This document shows positions 30,736 through 43,092 of a stretch of 48,194 bases of DNA, piece after piece. The notes under the pieces were generated by a model. It was given only the letters and a program-made list of their open reading frames with translations, was not told where the DNA came from and made no database searches. The stretch's first letter is position 1. Each line of letters opens with the position of its first letter. Where the stretch lies: NCBI GenBank assembly GCA_030683605.1, contig JAUXPL010000037.1, forward strand, positions 1 to 48,194, in the 5' to 3' direction. A program made the position numbers and the translations under genes. The DNA comes from Candidatus Altimarinota bacterium. Lineage in GTDB: Bacteria > Patescibacteriota > Gracilibacteria > BD1-5 > UBA6164.

Positions 30736-31170
30736 TTAATGTATTTGTATTGATTCTCATCCACAATCTTTTATAAATTTTTCTGCTTCTTCTCATGTAT
30801 AGTGTTTGTATTTTTCTTTATAAACTATTCTTTTTATTCAAGCAGCAATTATAGCTCTAGTACAGTCAAAACATGGCTGATAAGTGGAATACAGAGTTGC
30901 TCATTCTATTTTAATACCATTTCTAGCTGCCCAAATAAGAGCATTCATTTCAGCATGTATTTCGTATTTATAAGACCAGTCATGATGGTCTTTTGTATAT
31001 TCTCACTTCCAATAATCACAACAATTTATATATCAAGCTGGAGTGCCATTGTAACCTGTAGACAATATTCTATTTTCTTTTACAATTACAGCTCAAGTAT
31101 GTTTTGATACGCATTTTGATCAAGTTGCAATCTCATATGCGATATTCATAAAATTAATATCATTTAGCAT
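30736..31170 (-). CDS. dCMP deaminase / cytidine-deoxycytidylate deaminase family
   Basis: The 144-residue zinc deaminase converts dCMP to dUMP, the route to dTMP. EIHAEMNAL carries the zinc His and catalytic Glu; YQPCFDCTRAIIAAGIKRIVY has the two zinc Cys. SKCVSKHTGAVIVKENRILSTGYNGTP is the standard N-terminal part. Overlapping TGA-coded Gly include TGAV and PAGY. The ATG is 2 bases downstream of the TAA of the membrane coiled-coil gene, so they form an operon. Confidence 0.92.
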
Positions 31171-31172
31171 AA

Positions 31173-31592
31173 TTAATAATTAGTTATTCAAGTATTTGTA
31201 ATAGTTCCAGTATTTGTAAAATTTTCTGTTATTTCATTAATACCTTCTATTATATTCCTTGTAGTATTTATTGCTCATGTTGCTTTATCTATTGTTTGTT
31301 TAGTCTCATCTATTGTAGTCTTAATTTCTTCATAAGTAGTTTTGACTTCTTCATATCAATTTTTTACTTCTTCATATGTTTTTTTTGTCTTAAATAAAGT
31401 CTCTCTAATTGAATCTATTTTTGCTTTTGTTATATGTAATCAATGAATAAAATGTTCAGAAAAATCATTTATTCAATCAAATTTTGAGAACGATTCATTA
31501 GATACATTATATCTGTATTTTGATTTATTATTAATATATACATAAAGTATAATAATCAATAATATCAAAATAATAAATATTTTTTTAATCAT
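31173..31592 (-). CDS. Membrane-anchored coiled-coil protein
   Basis: The 139-residue protein starts MIKKIFIILILLIIILYVYI (membrane anchor) and then has a long helical part with imperfect heptads and a 7-residue repeat YEEVKNG-YEEVKTT-YEEIKTT (residues about 72-95), likely a coiled coil, ending in a Thr/Asn-rich tail. It precedes the deaminase gene by 2 bases. No family is recognised. Confidence 0.6.
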
Positions 31593-31602
31593 GAAACAAA
31601 TT

Positions 31603-31642
31603 AAAAAATAAAGTATATTTTTGTAAATATACTTTATTTTTT
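31603..31642 (-). terminator. Intrinsic terminator
   Basis: AAAAAATAAAGTATATTT pairs with AAATATACTTTATTTTTT. On the minus strand it follows the zinc-ribbon gene stop by 14 bases. Confidence 0.75.
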
Positions 31643-31655
31643 AAAATAATCAATT

Positions 31656-32027
31656 TTAATTATTATCTCAGAATAAATCAGTAACATTAAATTGCTCTTT
31701 TTTTAAATCTTTATTTAGATTAACAATAATATCATCCTTTATAATAGACTGTTTAGATATTAAATTTGCATTCAATGCAATAAGAGATTTTTTTATTTTT
31801 TCTATATTTTCTTGATTCAATCATTTATTTGATAATTCTAGAGATAATATCTCTGTTTTTATCATAGAATGTTTACCACAATTAAAACATTCTATATCTA
31901 TATTAATTGTAGATCAAGCTGCTCAAATAATATCTATATTAGTTTCATTTACTTCGCTTGAACATTCTGGACATTTATAAGATACTATGATTGATTCAAT
32001 CATTCATTTAAGTGATTGGAAATTCAT
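31656..32027 (-). CDS. Zinc-ribbon protein, unknown
   Basis: The 123-residue protein has YKCPECSSEVNET and, 25 residues later, ECFNCGKHSM, i.e. two CxxC pairs that should bind one zinc. The C-terminal 70 residues are helical and charged (KIKKSLIALNANLISKQ). It lies downstream of gltX on the same strand. No family is recognised; a nucleic-acid-binding or protein-binding role is plausible only. Confidence 0.6.
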
Positions 32028-32120
32028 CTTTTTCTAAATTATATTTTAAAATCATTCTAATTATACTATAAAATACTATAAATTTCAAGATTAAATGTTA
32101 AAAATATATTGACAATTATA

Positions 32121-33719
32121 TTATATATATTTTAATACTTTTTCTATTCTGTTTATTGATTTTTCAATTCACAATATATAAATTAATTCTAAAGCTCATG
32201 GGGAAAATAGTTCTCCACTAAGTGCACATCTAACTGGCCATAATACTTGACCATTTTTCATATCTGCTTCAATTATTTTTTCTACAAATATATCTTTTAC
32301 ATCATTTATAGATTCAAAATCACTTGTTCTAGATTTCAAAATATCGATTGCAATATTTAATGCTTTGTTAACAGTATCTAAATCTGTTATTTTCATCTTT
32401 TCGTTTAAAAGCATCTCATGAGTTGGAATATTAGAATCTGTATAAAAGAAAAATGAGTTTTCATTGAATTCATCAAATTTTCTAATCTTTGTTTTTAATT
32501 CACCTAGAATTCTTTTATTATATTCTTCAGGGTAATAAGATAATTTTGATAATAAATCTACATCATAATTTTCCAAATATCTGATAAATTTTTCATACAA
32601 TTTATCTGTTTCCATATTTTTTATTATGACTGAGTTAACCCAGTTCAATTTATCCATATCAACTAATGCTCACGCAGTATTTATCTTTTCAAACTTGAAA
32701 TCATAATCTAAATATGAAGTATTTAGGTTTTGTTTTCTCCAGTCTTCAAATCCTGAATTGATAATATTTGATAAGAAATCAAGAATAGATTCAATCAAGT
32801 ATCATGCTTTGAAATAGTATTCTACATCAGCTTCTGGATCTTTTCTCTTTGAGAGTTTTCTTTTACCATTTCAATCTAGTTTCACAAGCGGTCAGTAATG
32901 TGCATATTTAGGTGCTTGCCAAGACATCATATTGAATAATTCTAGATGCAATGGAAGTGATGCAAACCATTCGTCTCATCTGATTACATGAGTAGTTCAC
33001 ATCAAATAGTCATCTATCAAATGTGCAAAATGATAAGTAGGGATACCTGTACTTTTGCATATAACAATATCTAGGAAATTTTCTCAACTAGTTATCCTTC
33101 ATTTTATAATATCTAGCAAATCTATTTTTCTAGATATTTCTCATTTTGATTTAAGTCTAATAACAAATTCTTTTTTCTCATCTAAAGCTTTTATTATTTC
33201 ATCATCTGTAGCAAATCTCCATGGAGAATATTCTTTGTAAATACCTGTTGGTAATTTTGATGCTTCTTGTATTTCTCTTGTTTGAGTAATTTCTTGCTCA
33301 GTTAAAAAACAAGGATATGCAAGTCATTTTTTTACTAAATCTTTTATAAATACTTTATAAATATTTTCTCTTTGAGACTGAGTATATGGTCAATAATTTC
33401 ATACATCTTTATAATCTTCCCCTACTGGTCCCTCATCAAAAATTAATCAAAATTGTTTAAGTATATCTACATATTTATGTGCAGCTCATTCTACTTCTCT
33501 TTTTTGATCAGTATCTTCTATTCTTAAAAAAAATACTCAATTATTCTTATATGCAATTATCTTATCTAGCATAGCAGAATATACTGCTCAAATATGCAAA
33601 AATCCTGTAGGAGAAGGAGCTATTCTAGTCACAACAGTTAGGGGATTTCTTCTAGGATATTTACTTATAATATCTTCTGGTGTCTCATTTATATCTGGGA
33701 ATAATAAATTTTCTATCAT
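32121..33719 (-). CDS. gltX: Glutamyl-tRNA synthetase
   Basis: The 532-residue class I synthetase charges tRNA-Glu. TRIAPSPTGFLHIGAVYSAM contains the HIGH-type motif, FLRIEDTDQKREVEGA the Glu-binding strand, [23 protein letters not shown] the specificity region, and GNGKRKLSKRKDPEADVEYY the KLSKR (KMSKS-type) loop. The C-terminal anticodon domain ends EKVLKYI. The extra residues 18-30 before the active-site strand (DIISKYPRRNPL) are typical of some CPR versions. It may also charge tRNA-Gln if no GlnRS exists; this cannot be told here. Confidence 0.94.
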
Positions 33720-33804
33720 AACAATTTTAATTTTTATTGGTTAATATTTAGCTATAATAATTATATTTTACATAATTACAAGAAAAAATAAATCATATTT
33801 ACAT

Positions 33805-33930
33805 AACTCACCCTTGTCCACAGGATACACATTCGGATAAATTCCCTCTCTTACTTTATAGAGGGAGGACCAATAAATTATTATTTGTAGCCCCTTTCTC
33901 TTAAGTAAGAGAAAGGATACAGGATAGAGT
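33805..33930. repeat. Pair of palindromic elements between gltX and clpP
   Basis: Copy one (33805-33872): CTCACCCTTGTCCACAGGAT, ACACATTCGGATAAATTCCC, TCTCTTACTTTATAGAGGGA. Copy two, inverted (33887-33930): TTGTAGCCCCTTTCTCTTAA, GTAAGAGAAAGGATACAGGA, TAG. The rest of this 290-base intergenic region is plain AT-rich sequence. Confidence 0.88.
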
Positions 33931-34011
33931 TATGAAAAATTCACAAAAAATTTGATATAATTATATATACATATATAATTGACATATATTTTAAAATATT
34001 AAATACAAAAT

Positions 34012-34632
34012 ATGTTTTACTGAAAGAAAAATGTTAATAAAATTATTACTGATACATTAATTCCTACTGTTATTGATAAAACTCCAAGTTGAGAAAGAGC
34101 TTATGATATATATTCTAGATTACTTGAAGATAGAATTGTATTTTTGTGAGATGCTATTGATAGTATAGTAGCAAATACTGTAATTGCTCAATTATTATTC
34201 TTGGAAAAAGCAGATTCAAAAGCTCCAATCACTCTTTATGTAAATTCTCCTGGATGACATGTAACTGCATGACTAGCTATATATGATGTAATGCAATACT
34301 TATCTTGTCCTATACATACTGTATCTATTTGATTATCTGCATCTATGTGATCAATTATATTAGCATGATGAACAAAATGAAAGAGATTTGCTCTACCACA
34401 TAGTGAAATAATGATTCATCAACCATTATGATGAGCAGAATGACAAGCTACTGACATCAGAATTGCAGCTGAACATATAATCAGAACCTGAGATAGACTA
34501 TACAGAATACTTGCAAAACACACTGGTAAAACAGTAGAACAAGTAGAAAAAGACTGTGATAGAGATAATTTTATGACTGCTGAAGAAGCACTAGAATATG
34601 GTTTGATAGATAAAATAATAAAAAATAAGTAA
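34012..34632 (+). CDS. clpP: ATP-dependent Clp protease proteolytic subunit
   Basis: The 206-residue serine protease forms the chamber of Clp proteases. VNSPGGHVTAGLAIYD, VSIGLSASMGSIILAGG (Ser nucleophile in SASMG), [22 protein letters not shown] (catalytic His) and [21 protein letters not shown] (catalytic Asp) give the full triad. TGA encodes the second Gly of SPGG and both Gly of LAGG. It has no Shine-Dalgarno. It is transcribed alone, ending at a bidirectional terminator. Confidence 0.95.
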
Positions 34633-34640
34633 ATAAATAA

Positions 34641-34670
34641 AAAAATGATTTCATAAATGAAATCATTTTT
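34641..34670. terminator. Bidirectional terminator
   Basis: AAAAATGATTTCA, loop TAAA, TGAAATCATTTTT with T runs on both sides, between the convergent clpP and prenyl synthase genes. Confidence 0.85.
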
Positions 34671-35564
<894 letters not shown>

Positions 35565-35662
35565 ATTTATGTAGATTGCAGATAAGCTTGTTTTAAACTG
35601 GTTAAAATAGATTGGATTTTAATTATTTTTAATAATATATCAAATAAAAGTAAAAAATTATA

Positions 35663-36340
35663 TTATTTACCGAAATTTCTCTTTGATTTATTATAATAAT
35701 CTATCGCTAAATTAAGCTCTTTATCATTAAATTCTGGCCAAGTTTTATTAGTAAAATAGTATTCACTATATTCAGAATCATATAATAAAAAACCTGAATG
35801 TCTTATATCTCAACCTGTTCTAATAATCAGATCAGGAATAGGAAAATTAGCTGTATCCAAATATTTTCTAAATTCTTCTCTAGTTAAAGTATCTGGATTT
35901 ATTCATGCTTTAATTATTTGTTTAGTTGCTCTTACTATTTCATCTTGTCAACCATAAATAAGTCCTATAACAAGAGTAATTCACTTATTATTTTTTGTAT
36001 TATCTTTTACTCTTTTAAGAATTACTTGTGATTCTTCTGGTAATTCTTCTATATTTCAAATAGTTTCAAATCTCAAATCCAAATCTACCATTTCAGCTAA
36101 AAACGACTCTATGTTATTTATAAGTTTTATTATTCATTCTACCTCATCTTTATCTCTTTTCTTTAGATTATCAGTCGATAATGCCCAAAGAGTCAAGTAT
36201 TTTATTCAATGATCTGAAACTAATTCTGTAATTTTTCTGACATTATCAGCTCATGCTTTGTGTCATGCTATAGATGGAAGAAATTTGCTACTTGCCCATC
36301 TACGATTTCAATCCATAATTATTCATAGATGTTTAATCAT
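35663..36340 (-). CDS. uppS: Undecaprenyl diphosphate synthase
   Basis: The 225-residue cis-prenyltransferase makes the C55 carrier for peptidoglycan. IMDGNRRWASSKF holds the catalytic Asp and structural Gly-Asn-Arg; GHKAGADNVRKI, LTLWALSTDNLKKR, and LIIRTGGDIRHSGFLLYDSEYSEYYF (here as IIRTGGDIR and YSEYYF) are the other family blocks, ending WPEFNDKELNLAI. The length is typical. It precedes the prenyl synthase and follows the ABC exporter by 6 bases, so SecF, exporter and UppS probably share an operon. Confidence 0.95.
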
Positions 36341-36346
36341 AAAGTA

Positions 36347-38095
36347 TTAATTTAATATTAAATGTTCAGGATTAGATAATTCATAAAACCTGGATTTTTT
36401 TTCTACTAATTGAGTATAAGTTCATTGCTCTACTATCTTACCATTTTCTATCATAAATATTTTATCGGCATTTTGTATTGTAGATAATCTGTGAGCTATT
36501 ACTATAGATGTTCTTCATTTCATTAGATTATCTAGTGCTTTTTGTATTAGTTTTTCTGTTTTATTATCCAAAGCACTTGTAGCTTCATCAAGTATCAAAA
36601 TCTCAGGATTTTTCAAGAATAATCTAGCTATACTAAGTCTCTGTTTTTCTCATCAACTTAGTTTCAATCATCTTTCTCATATAAGAGTATCTAATCAATC
36701 ATTGAATTCATATACAAAACTTGCTTCTGCTAATTTTAAACATTTTTCCAATTGTTTATCTGTTGCATTTGGATTAACAAAAAGTAAATTATTTTTAATA
36801 GTATCATTAAATAAACTAACATCTTGAGTAACAATTCATATGTGACTTCTCAGCGATTTTTTTGATATTTTGTTAATATTTATTCAATCAAGTAGTATTT
36901 CTCAATTCTCCAAATCCCAAAATCTAAGTAATAAATTAACAATAGTTGATTTACCTGCTCATGTATTTCAAACAAAAGCTATTTTTTCTCATGAATTAAT
37001 TTTAAAATTCAAGTCCTTAAATATATTTTTTTTACCAGAATACTTAAAAGCTACATTATTATATTCTATATTTCAAACAACATTACTTATTTTTATTCCT
37101 ACTAATAATTCCTCAGATTCTAAATCATCAAATTCTTCATGTAATTTTTCAATTCATACTAAATATTCTGTTGCTTCTTTAAATCTAGAAAAAATATATC
37201 AAAGTGGGAAATAGATCCATCAAATATAAGAAAAAAACAAAAATAATTCAGAAAAAGATAATGTTTGATTTATAACAAAAAAAACACCAAATCATAATAC
37301 TAAAATTCTAGATATCATAACAACCATATTTGTATAAATAGTTGAAATACTCCAATATTTATTTATTTTAAGCTGTTTATGTAATATATTTGTAAGTCTA
37401 TTTTGTAAATTCTTTATAAATGTATATTCTAATGTTAATGCCTTGGTTAACATAAATCAACTAAGTAAATTTCATATCGTAGAAAATATAGTGTCCCATT
37501 TATCATTTAATTCTTTTTGATGAGGTGAAACTTTTTTGATAAAAAATATTCATAAAAAAGTCATAACTGGCAACATACTTAAAACAATTAATGTCATAAG
37601 CCAGTTAATATAAAACAAAATTGTAATAATTATTATAATTCAAGTCATACTTTTTAATATATCTTGAAAGAAAAAATATAAAAATTTAACTTGACTATCC
37701 GTTCCTCTATCAAAAATCTTATATAATCATCACTGTTTTTTTAATAAAAAATCTGAGTAATTCATAAGAATTATTTTTTTTGTATATTTATTACATTCAT
37801 CTACATAATTTTTATTAGCTGTATGTCATATTAAATAATAATCATAAATGAATTGGATAATAATTGATAAAAGAATAAATAGTGCCCGAAAAATAATTAA
37901 TTTAATGGTAGAATCAGAATCAAATAATCAAGTACGGTAATATTCTTCTATTTTTGAAATTATTTTTGTAAAAATTATAGGTTCATATACTCCTATAAAA
38001 GAGGCAAATACTCAAAAAAACAGTATAAAAATGAATTTACTTTTTCATACTGTTTCAATATAACTCAAATATATTTTTTTGATAGTTTTATTCAT
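36347..38095 (-). CDS. ABC exporter, fused membrane and ATPase half-transporter
   Basis: The 582-residue half-transporter has about six membrane segments in the first 330 residues, then the ATPase. [15 protein letters not shown] is Walker [18 protein letters not shown] the Q-loop, [15 protein letters not shown] the signature (both Gly as TGA), [15 protein letters not shown] Walker B and VIAHRLSTI the H-loop. It resembles lipid/multidrug exporters of the MsbA/BmrA type; the substrate is not evident. The ATG is 6 bases after the secF stop. Confidence 0.92.
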
Positions 38096-38101
38096 GGTAT
38101 A

Positions 38102-39121
38102 TTATACTACTATTTTATCATCTGGATTATATTCTATTTTTTTATAAACAGATAATGTTTTGTTTTTATTAGCTTCATATAAAAGTGGAGAAGCAATAAA
38201 AATTGAACTATATGTACCAAATATGGTACCAAATAATAATGCTAAGATAAATCAATTAATTGACTCAGGTCAAAAAATAAAAATAGTTAAAAGAACAAAA
38301 AACAAAGTTAAACTTGTATATATACTTCTAACAATTGTTTCAGATATTGATAAATTAATTATTTCATAAAGATTTTTTGAATTCTTTCATGTTTTACCAA
38401 CATATTTATCCAAATTACTTCTAATTCTATCAAAAACTACTATTGTATCATTTATTGAATAACCCAAAATAGTTAAAAGTGCAGTGATAAAAAAAGTATC
38501 TATTTGAAACTCCGGTAAAAAAAATGATACAAAAATAAAAGCTCAAGTAGAAATTATTATATCATGAAATAATGTTAAAATAGTAATTACAGCAAATGAA
38601 TATGTAGAAACTCATGATGCTATTCATGAAAATGCATAAGCAACATACAATGATATTGTAACTAAAGCAATTGCCAAAGTGATGTATGCTGTTTTTTTTA
38701 TATAATCACCAAAAGTTTTACCAATATTTATGTATTTAGCTTCTATAACAGTATTATCTTGAGATTTAACTATATCAAAAATTTGTGATTTAAATGTTTT
38801 TTTTAATTCATCCAATTTTATATCATCGGATATATTATGAAATCATACAACAACTGCTATAGTTTTTTCTCAAGTAACTGAATAAACATTTACACTATTT
38901 ATAACTTCCTTATTATCAGATAATAATGACTTTCTCTTAAGCTCCAATTCTGATGCAACTTTATCTAAATCTACTGAATTAGTATAATCGTATTCTAATT
39001 GTATTCATCAAGTCATATCAATTCACAGATTTAATTCAGAAAATATTAATAAAAATAAAGAAACTACAAATAAAACAGCTGAAACTCAAATATATATGTA
39101 CCTATGCTTTAAAATATCCAT
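38102..39121 (-). CDS. secF: Protein translocase subunit SecF
   Basis: The 339-residue membrane protein helps SecYEG export proteins using the proton gradient. An N-terminal membrane segment is followed by LGIDMTGGIQLEY, the SecF/SecD D1 signature. [20 protein letters not shown] opens the transmembrane block, [11 protein letters not shown] and [20 protein letters not shown] are the SecF hallmarks, and [17 protein letters not shown] follows. Six membrane segments are expected. SecD is not next to it in this window. Confidence 0.93.
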
Positions 39122-39199
39122 AAAAAAATATATTAATTAAATATTATACAACTATAATATGAAAATAATCAAAATTGCAAGAAAATATATATTAATATC

Positions 39200-39272
39200 C
39201 ACAGAAAGCTAAAGCATTCTGTGAAAAGTAGTAATAATAAATATATTCACCAGATGGCTTCAGCCATCTGTG
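39200..39272. repeat. Two short GCTTCAGC-type hairpins
   Basis: CACAGAAAGCTAAAGCATTC-TGTG (39200-39223) and CACCAGATGGCTTCAGCCAT-CTGTGT (39249-39274). They share a layout with the hairpin at 30707 (ACAGA-stem-GGCTTCAGCC). AATATCCACAG at 39195 is also close to a DnaA box. They fill the gap between secF and the gene at 39299. Confidence 0.65.
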
Positions 39273-39298
39273 TATTAAGATAAATTATTAATAATAAA

Positions 39299-40153
39299 TT
39301 ATTTATTTCCTAATTTATTTAAATCAAAAATACTCCTAGTAATTATAATTGAATCATCTATAGGTGCATCCCAATATACCATACCTCACTTTTTTTTGTA
39401 TCAATGAAGAGAATAAATAATTATTTTTTTATCTATATCATTTTCTACAGAAAAGGCTTTTATTGCTGTTATTCATGCTGATTTGACTTTATGATTAGTT
39501 CAATCAAATTCTTGCTCTAACTCGATTGGAAAATCATAACTACATTGTGGTTTTCAAAATTTTATTAAATCTTGTTGAATAGCATAGAATCTATCTACTC
39601 AGTGTTTATTTTTTGTATTTAGTTTATCTCATAATCTATCAGAATTGTATTTAATAATCTTATGATTATATCATTCTTTATTAATACTTATAGATTTTGA
39701 ATCCTCCAATCTATACATATTTTCTACATCTTTTAATGGTAAACATGCGACAATCTCAGAAGCTACAATATTATTATGTATATCTGTTATTTTAATGCAA
39801 TGTGATTCTCAAATAACAGACATCTCTAATTTATATCAAAATAGAGTTTCTAATATAACTGTTCTATATTTTAGCAATCATTCAACAACATCAAATTCTC
39901 ATGAGTCTAAAAAATATCATTCCAAATGATATGGATCTCAAGTAGTAGTATTTTCATCAATATCTCAGTTAAGTGAAATTATTCACCCAACTTTTTTAGA
40001 ATGTTCTTCTATACATTCATCTATATCCAGTGGTATTTGATTATCAAACTCGTGAATATTTCTATCACTTAATAAAAGGAAATCTGATACTCATTTATCT
40101 GAAAATATTAAATTATTATGATTCAATCACAAAGGTTTGTTATCTATAGCCAT
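39299..40153 (-). CDS. Hypothetical cytoplasmic protein
   Basis: The 284-residue soluble protein has no signal peptide or membrane segment and about twenty TGA Gly codons. Visible parts are SLNGDIDENTTTGDPYHLEGYFLDSG and YKLEMSVIGESHCIKITDIHNN (quoted in part), beta-rich stretches, and IIIYSLHGYKKKGGMVYWDAP near the end. It is a single gene upstream of the short hairpins and divergent from dedA. No family is recognised. Confidence 0.65.
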
Positions 40154-40243
40154 CAATTTTCGAATTTAAAAAAATAAATTTTGTGTAATTTGCTAATTTT
40201 ATTTATTTTTTAAAAAAATCAAATAAATTAAAATATTATTTGA

Positions 40244-40249
40244 TATAAT
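40244..40249 (+). promoter_or_regulatory. Candidate -10 box for dedA
   Basis: TATAAT in the 150-base divergent region, 54 bases before the dedA start; no good -35 box is seen. Confidence 0.3.
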
Positions 40250-40303
40250 AGCAAAAAAACATATATTTAATAATATTTTAATTATAAAATAATTATTTAA
40301 TTG

Positions 40304-41080
40304 ATGCTACAAAAAACTATAAAAAAAATTATAAAATTATTATTCCAAATAATTAATTTTTTATTAATTGCTCTGACTCTTGTTTTGACTTTGATATCTA
40401 TTTTTAAAAAAGAATGGATAGAAGCATTTATAGAGTGGATGAAAATAATTATATGATGAATGTGATTTTGGAACTATGTAATTGCTTGAACCAGTAGTTT
40501 GATAGAGGCATTTCCAGTATTATGAATAGTAGTTCCTGGTCAAAATATCCTGTTAATTGTATGATGATTTTTCTGAAATATAAGTAATACTAATTTGATT
40601 TACGTAGCTATAATTGCTTCTGTGTGAGCAATCATCTGAAACTATATATGATATATACTATGAAAACATTATTGAGATGATTTTTTTAAAAAATATTGAA
40701 ATCGGTTTGGTGTTTGACTTACTGAAGTAAAGTATATCAAAAAATGAATACATAAATGGTGAGCTTGGTGAATTATATTTGGTAAATTTCATCCAATGAC
40801 CAGAGCTTTTCTTCCATTTATAGCCTGAAGTATGTGAATGAAAAGCACAAAATTTATGTTATATAACATTATATGATCGATAGTTCGGTCAATTACTATA
40901 ATATTACTATGAGTTATATTTGTAGAATATTATAAAATAATTCTTGAATATATATGAACGATTATGATGATAATTTTTATATGAGTTTGAATATATATTT
41001 ATAAATATAAGAGAAAAGAATTTGTTCAATATTTAAAAGAAAAAAATGAAGAATTAGAGGAATTAAATAATAAAAAATAA
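40304..41080 (+). CDS. DedA-family membrane protein
   Basis: The 258-residue protein has about five membrane segments. LIEAFPVLGIVVPGQNILLIVGGFFG, WAIIGNYIGYILGKH (SVGAIIGNYIGY) and FGKFHPMTRAFLPFIAGSMGM contain the DedA signatures: E-x3-P-x3-PG, G-D/N-x-x-G-Y, and FxRF-x-P-x3-R-x4-P-x2-AG. Family members flip or scan polyprenyl phosphates and phospholipids, which suits the UppS nearby. Gly is mostly TGA. The next gene starts 2 bases after its TAA. Confidence 0.88.
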
Positions 41081-41082
41081 TA

Positions 41083-42042
41083 ATGAATAATAAATTACCA
41101 AAAGAATTAATAGATAGATTAAATGAGATTTATAATAAAGAAGAAATGGAAATAATTCAAGCATGATTTGAATGTGATGATAGAAAAACTAGTTTCAGAG
41201 TAAATACTTTAAAATCTAATGACAGAGAAATAATAGAAGTTTTAAAAAATATTGGATTAGAAACAAAAAAAGTAGAATTTTTAAAACATGGTTATATATT
41301 AGATAATGCAGTAGAAAAAGACTTATGGGAACTAGATATATATAAACAATGAAAGATATATGTTCAGTCTATTTCTAGCCAAATACCTGTAGATTTATTA
41401 GATATAAGAGATTTTGATAAAATACTTGATATCACAGCAGCCCCAGGTGGTAAGACATCTCAAGCAAGTGCATTTCTAAAAAATACATGAGAAATAGTAG
41501 CAGTAGATAATAATCAAATAAGAATAGATAAACTAAACTTTACTCTAAAAAGGCAATGATGTAGAAATGTAGCAGTAATAAAATCTGATGCAAAACTTAT
41601 ATGAAATAAAAATGAAGATTTCAGATGATATTTCGATCATATAATAGCTGATTTACCATGTAGTGCAGAATGAAAAATAAATATAAATAGAGAAAAATCT
41701 TACTGATTTTGGAGTAAATGAAATATAAATAAAAATTATTATATTCAAAAAGATATTCTAAATTCAGTTTTACCTCTTCTAAAAAATAACTGAACTCTGA
41801 TATACTCTACTTGCACACTAGCACCAGAAGAAAATGAAGCAGTAGTTCATATGCTATTATCTAATTATCCAGAATTACAAATACAAGAAATAAATCTAGA
41901 TTACAAATACTCAAAGAAATGATTAGCATGATTTTGAAAACATGTTTATAGAAAAGATGTAAGTAAAACTATTAGAATATTACCTAGTGTAGAATCTGAA
42001 TGATTCTTTGTAGCGAAATTTAAGAAAATAAAAAAAGATTAG
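41083..42042 (+). CDS. NOL1/NOP2/RsmB-family RNA cytosine-C5 methyltransferase
   Basis: The 319-residue SAM enzyme makes m5C in rRNA or tRNA. FRVNTLKSNDREI is the N-terminal motif, YVQSISSQIPVDLLD, DITAAPGGKTSQASAF (SAM loop) and AVDNNQIRIDKL follow. DLPCSAEGKINI (motif IV, release Cys) and LIYSTCTLAPEENEAVV (motif VI, nucleophilic Cys) hold the two catalytic Cys. The N-terminal NusB-like domain of RsmB is absent, so the target could be like that of RsmF or YebU-type enzymes. It is in an operon with dedA. Confidence 0.92.
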
Positions 42043-42065
42043 AATATTAATTTCTAGTCTTTTTT
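42031..42065 (+). terminator. Intrinsic terminator
   Basis: AAAAAAGATTAGAA pairs with TTCTAGTCTTTTTT (one G-T pair), overlapping the end of the methyltransferase gene; T run follows. Confidence 0.75.
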
Positions 42066-42083
42066 GTTTAAGTAATATAAAAA

Positions 42084-43037
42084 TTATAAAAAGTATGACA
42101 AATATCATATATATCATACATATATTAAAACAAGTAAACTTCATTCAAATCTTGTTAATATATTTTTTTGATAACTAAAAGCAGCAATTAATATAAGTAT
42201 AGTAGATAATAATTCCATACTTAAATCCAATTTCATTCAATTATATCAATTTAATGGATTAATTAATCCTGAAATTCATAATATCCATAGAATATTAAAT
42301 ATATTTGATCATATAATTCAACCAATTGCCATATCAGTATTTTTTTTGATTGCAGCCATTATACTTGCAGCCAATTCTGGTAAACTTGTTCATATAGCAA
42401 CAATTGTAACTCAAATAAATGACATTGGTAGTCATAAATTTGTAGCTATATTAACAGCTGCATCAACTATAAGTTTTCAACCAAATATTAATCACATTAA
42501 TCAAAGTACAATATATATTATTGATTTTAATTTTGAATATTCAATAATAGTATCTCATTCTTTTTTGATTTCTTTTATTTCATCAACATCATTTATATCT
42601 CTAGAAATTGAATAAGTATAATAAAGAAAAAATACAAAAAATAAAACTAATATCATAGAATCTATAGTAGATAATACTCAATCAAATAATAATCAAAATA
42701 ATAAAGCAGATACAAAAATAAGAAAAGGTACTTCTTTTTTTACAGTAGAAGTTGGCATTGATATAGGATATATTATTGATGTTAATCATAATATCAATAA
42801 TATATTAGATATATTACTTCATAATATATTAGATATAGCTAAATCAGTTTTTCAAGAAAGTGATGACATAATATTTACTACCAATTCAGGTGCACTAGTT
42901 CAAAATGCTACAACTGTTAATCATATAACTAAAGATGATATTCATAATTTTTTTGCAAAAGATGAAGCTCAGTCAACAAGTAAATCTGCTCACTTAATAA
43001 GTAAAACAAATCATATAAGCATAAATAAATAATCCAT
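42084..43037 (-). CDS. Calcium/sodium antiporter (CaCA, YrbG/CaxA type)
   Basis: The 317-residue inner-membrane antiporter has ten or so hydrophobic segments and two inverted alpha repeats: VVAFGTSAPELVVNIMSSL (about 44-62) and VTIVAIGTSLPELAASIMAA (about 208-227), each with the GTSxPE motif that binds the ion; SNILGSNISNILLILG and GGIIGSNIFNILWILG follow each repeat. Many Gly are TGA. It is a single gene with no evident partner. Confidence 0.93.
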
Positions 43038-43092
43038 ATTTTTAATTTTTTATATAGTAAAATATTTTTTGTACTTGATTATATTCATTTTC

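Noticed and set aside
32100-32135. A plus-strand TTGACA plus TATATA promoter-like pair.
   Set aside because: It points antisense into gltX and overlaps its stop; AT-rich DNA yields such matches by chance.
39195-39203. A DnaA box (TATCCACAG) suggesting an origin.
   Set aside because: It is a single site next to a hairpin and far from dnaA; no cluster is seen.
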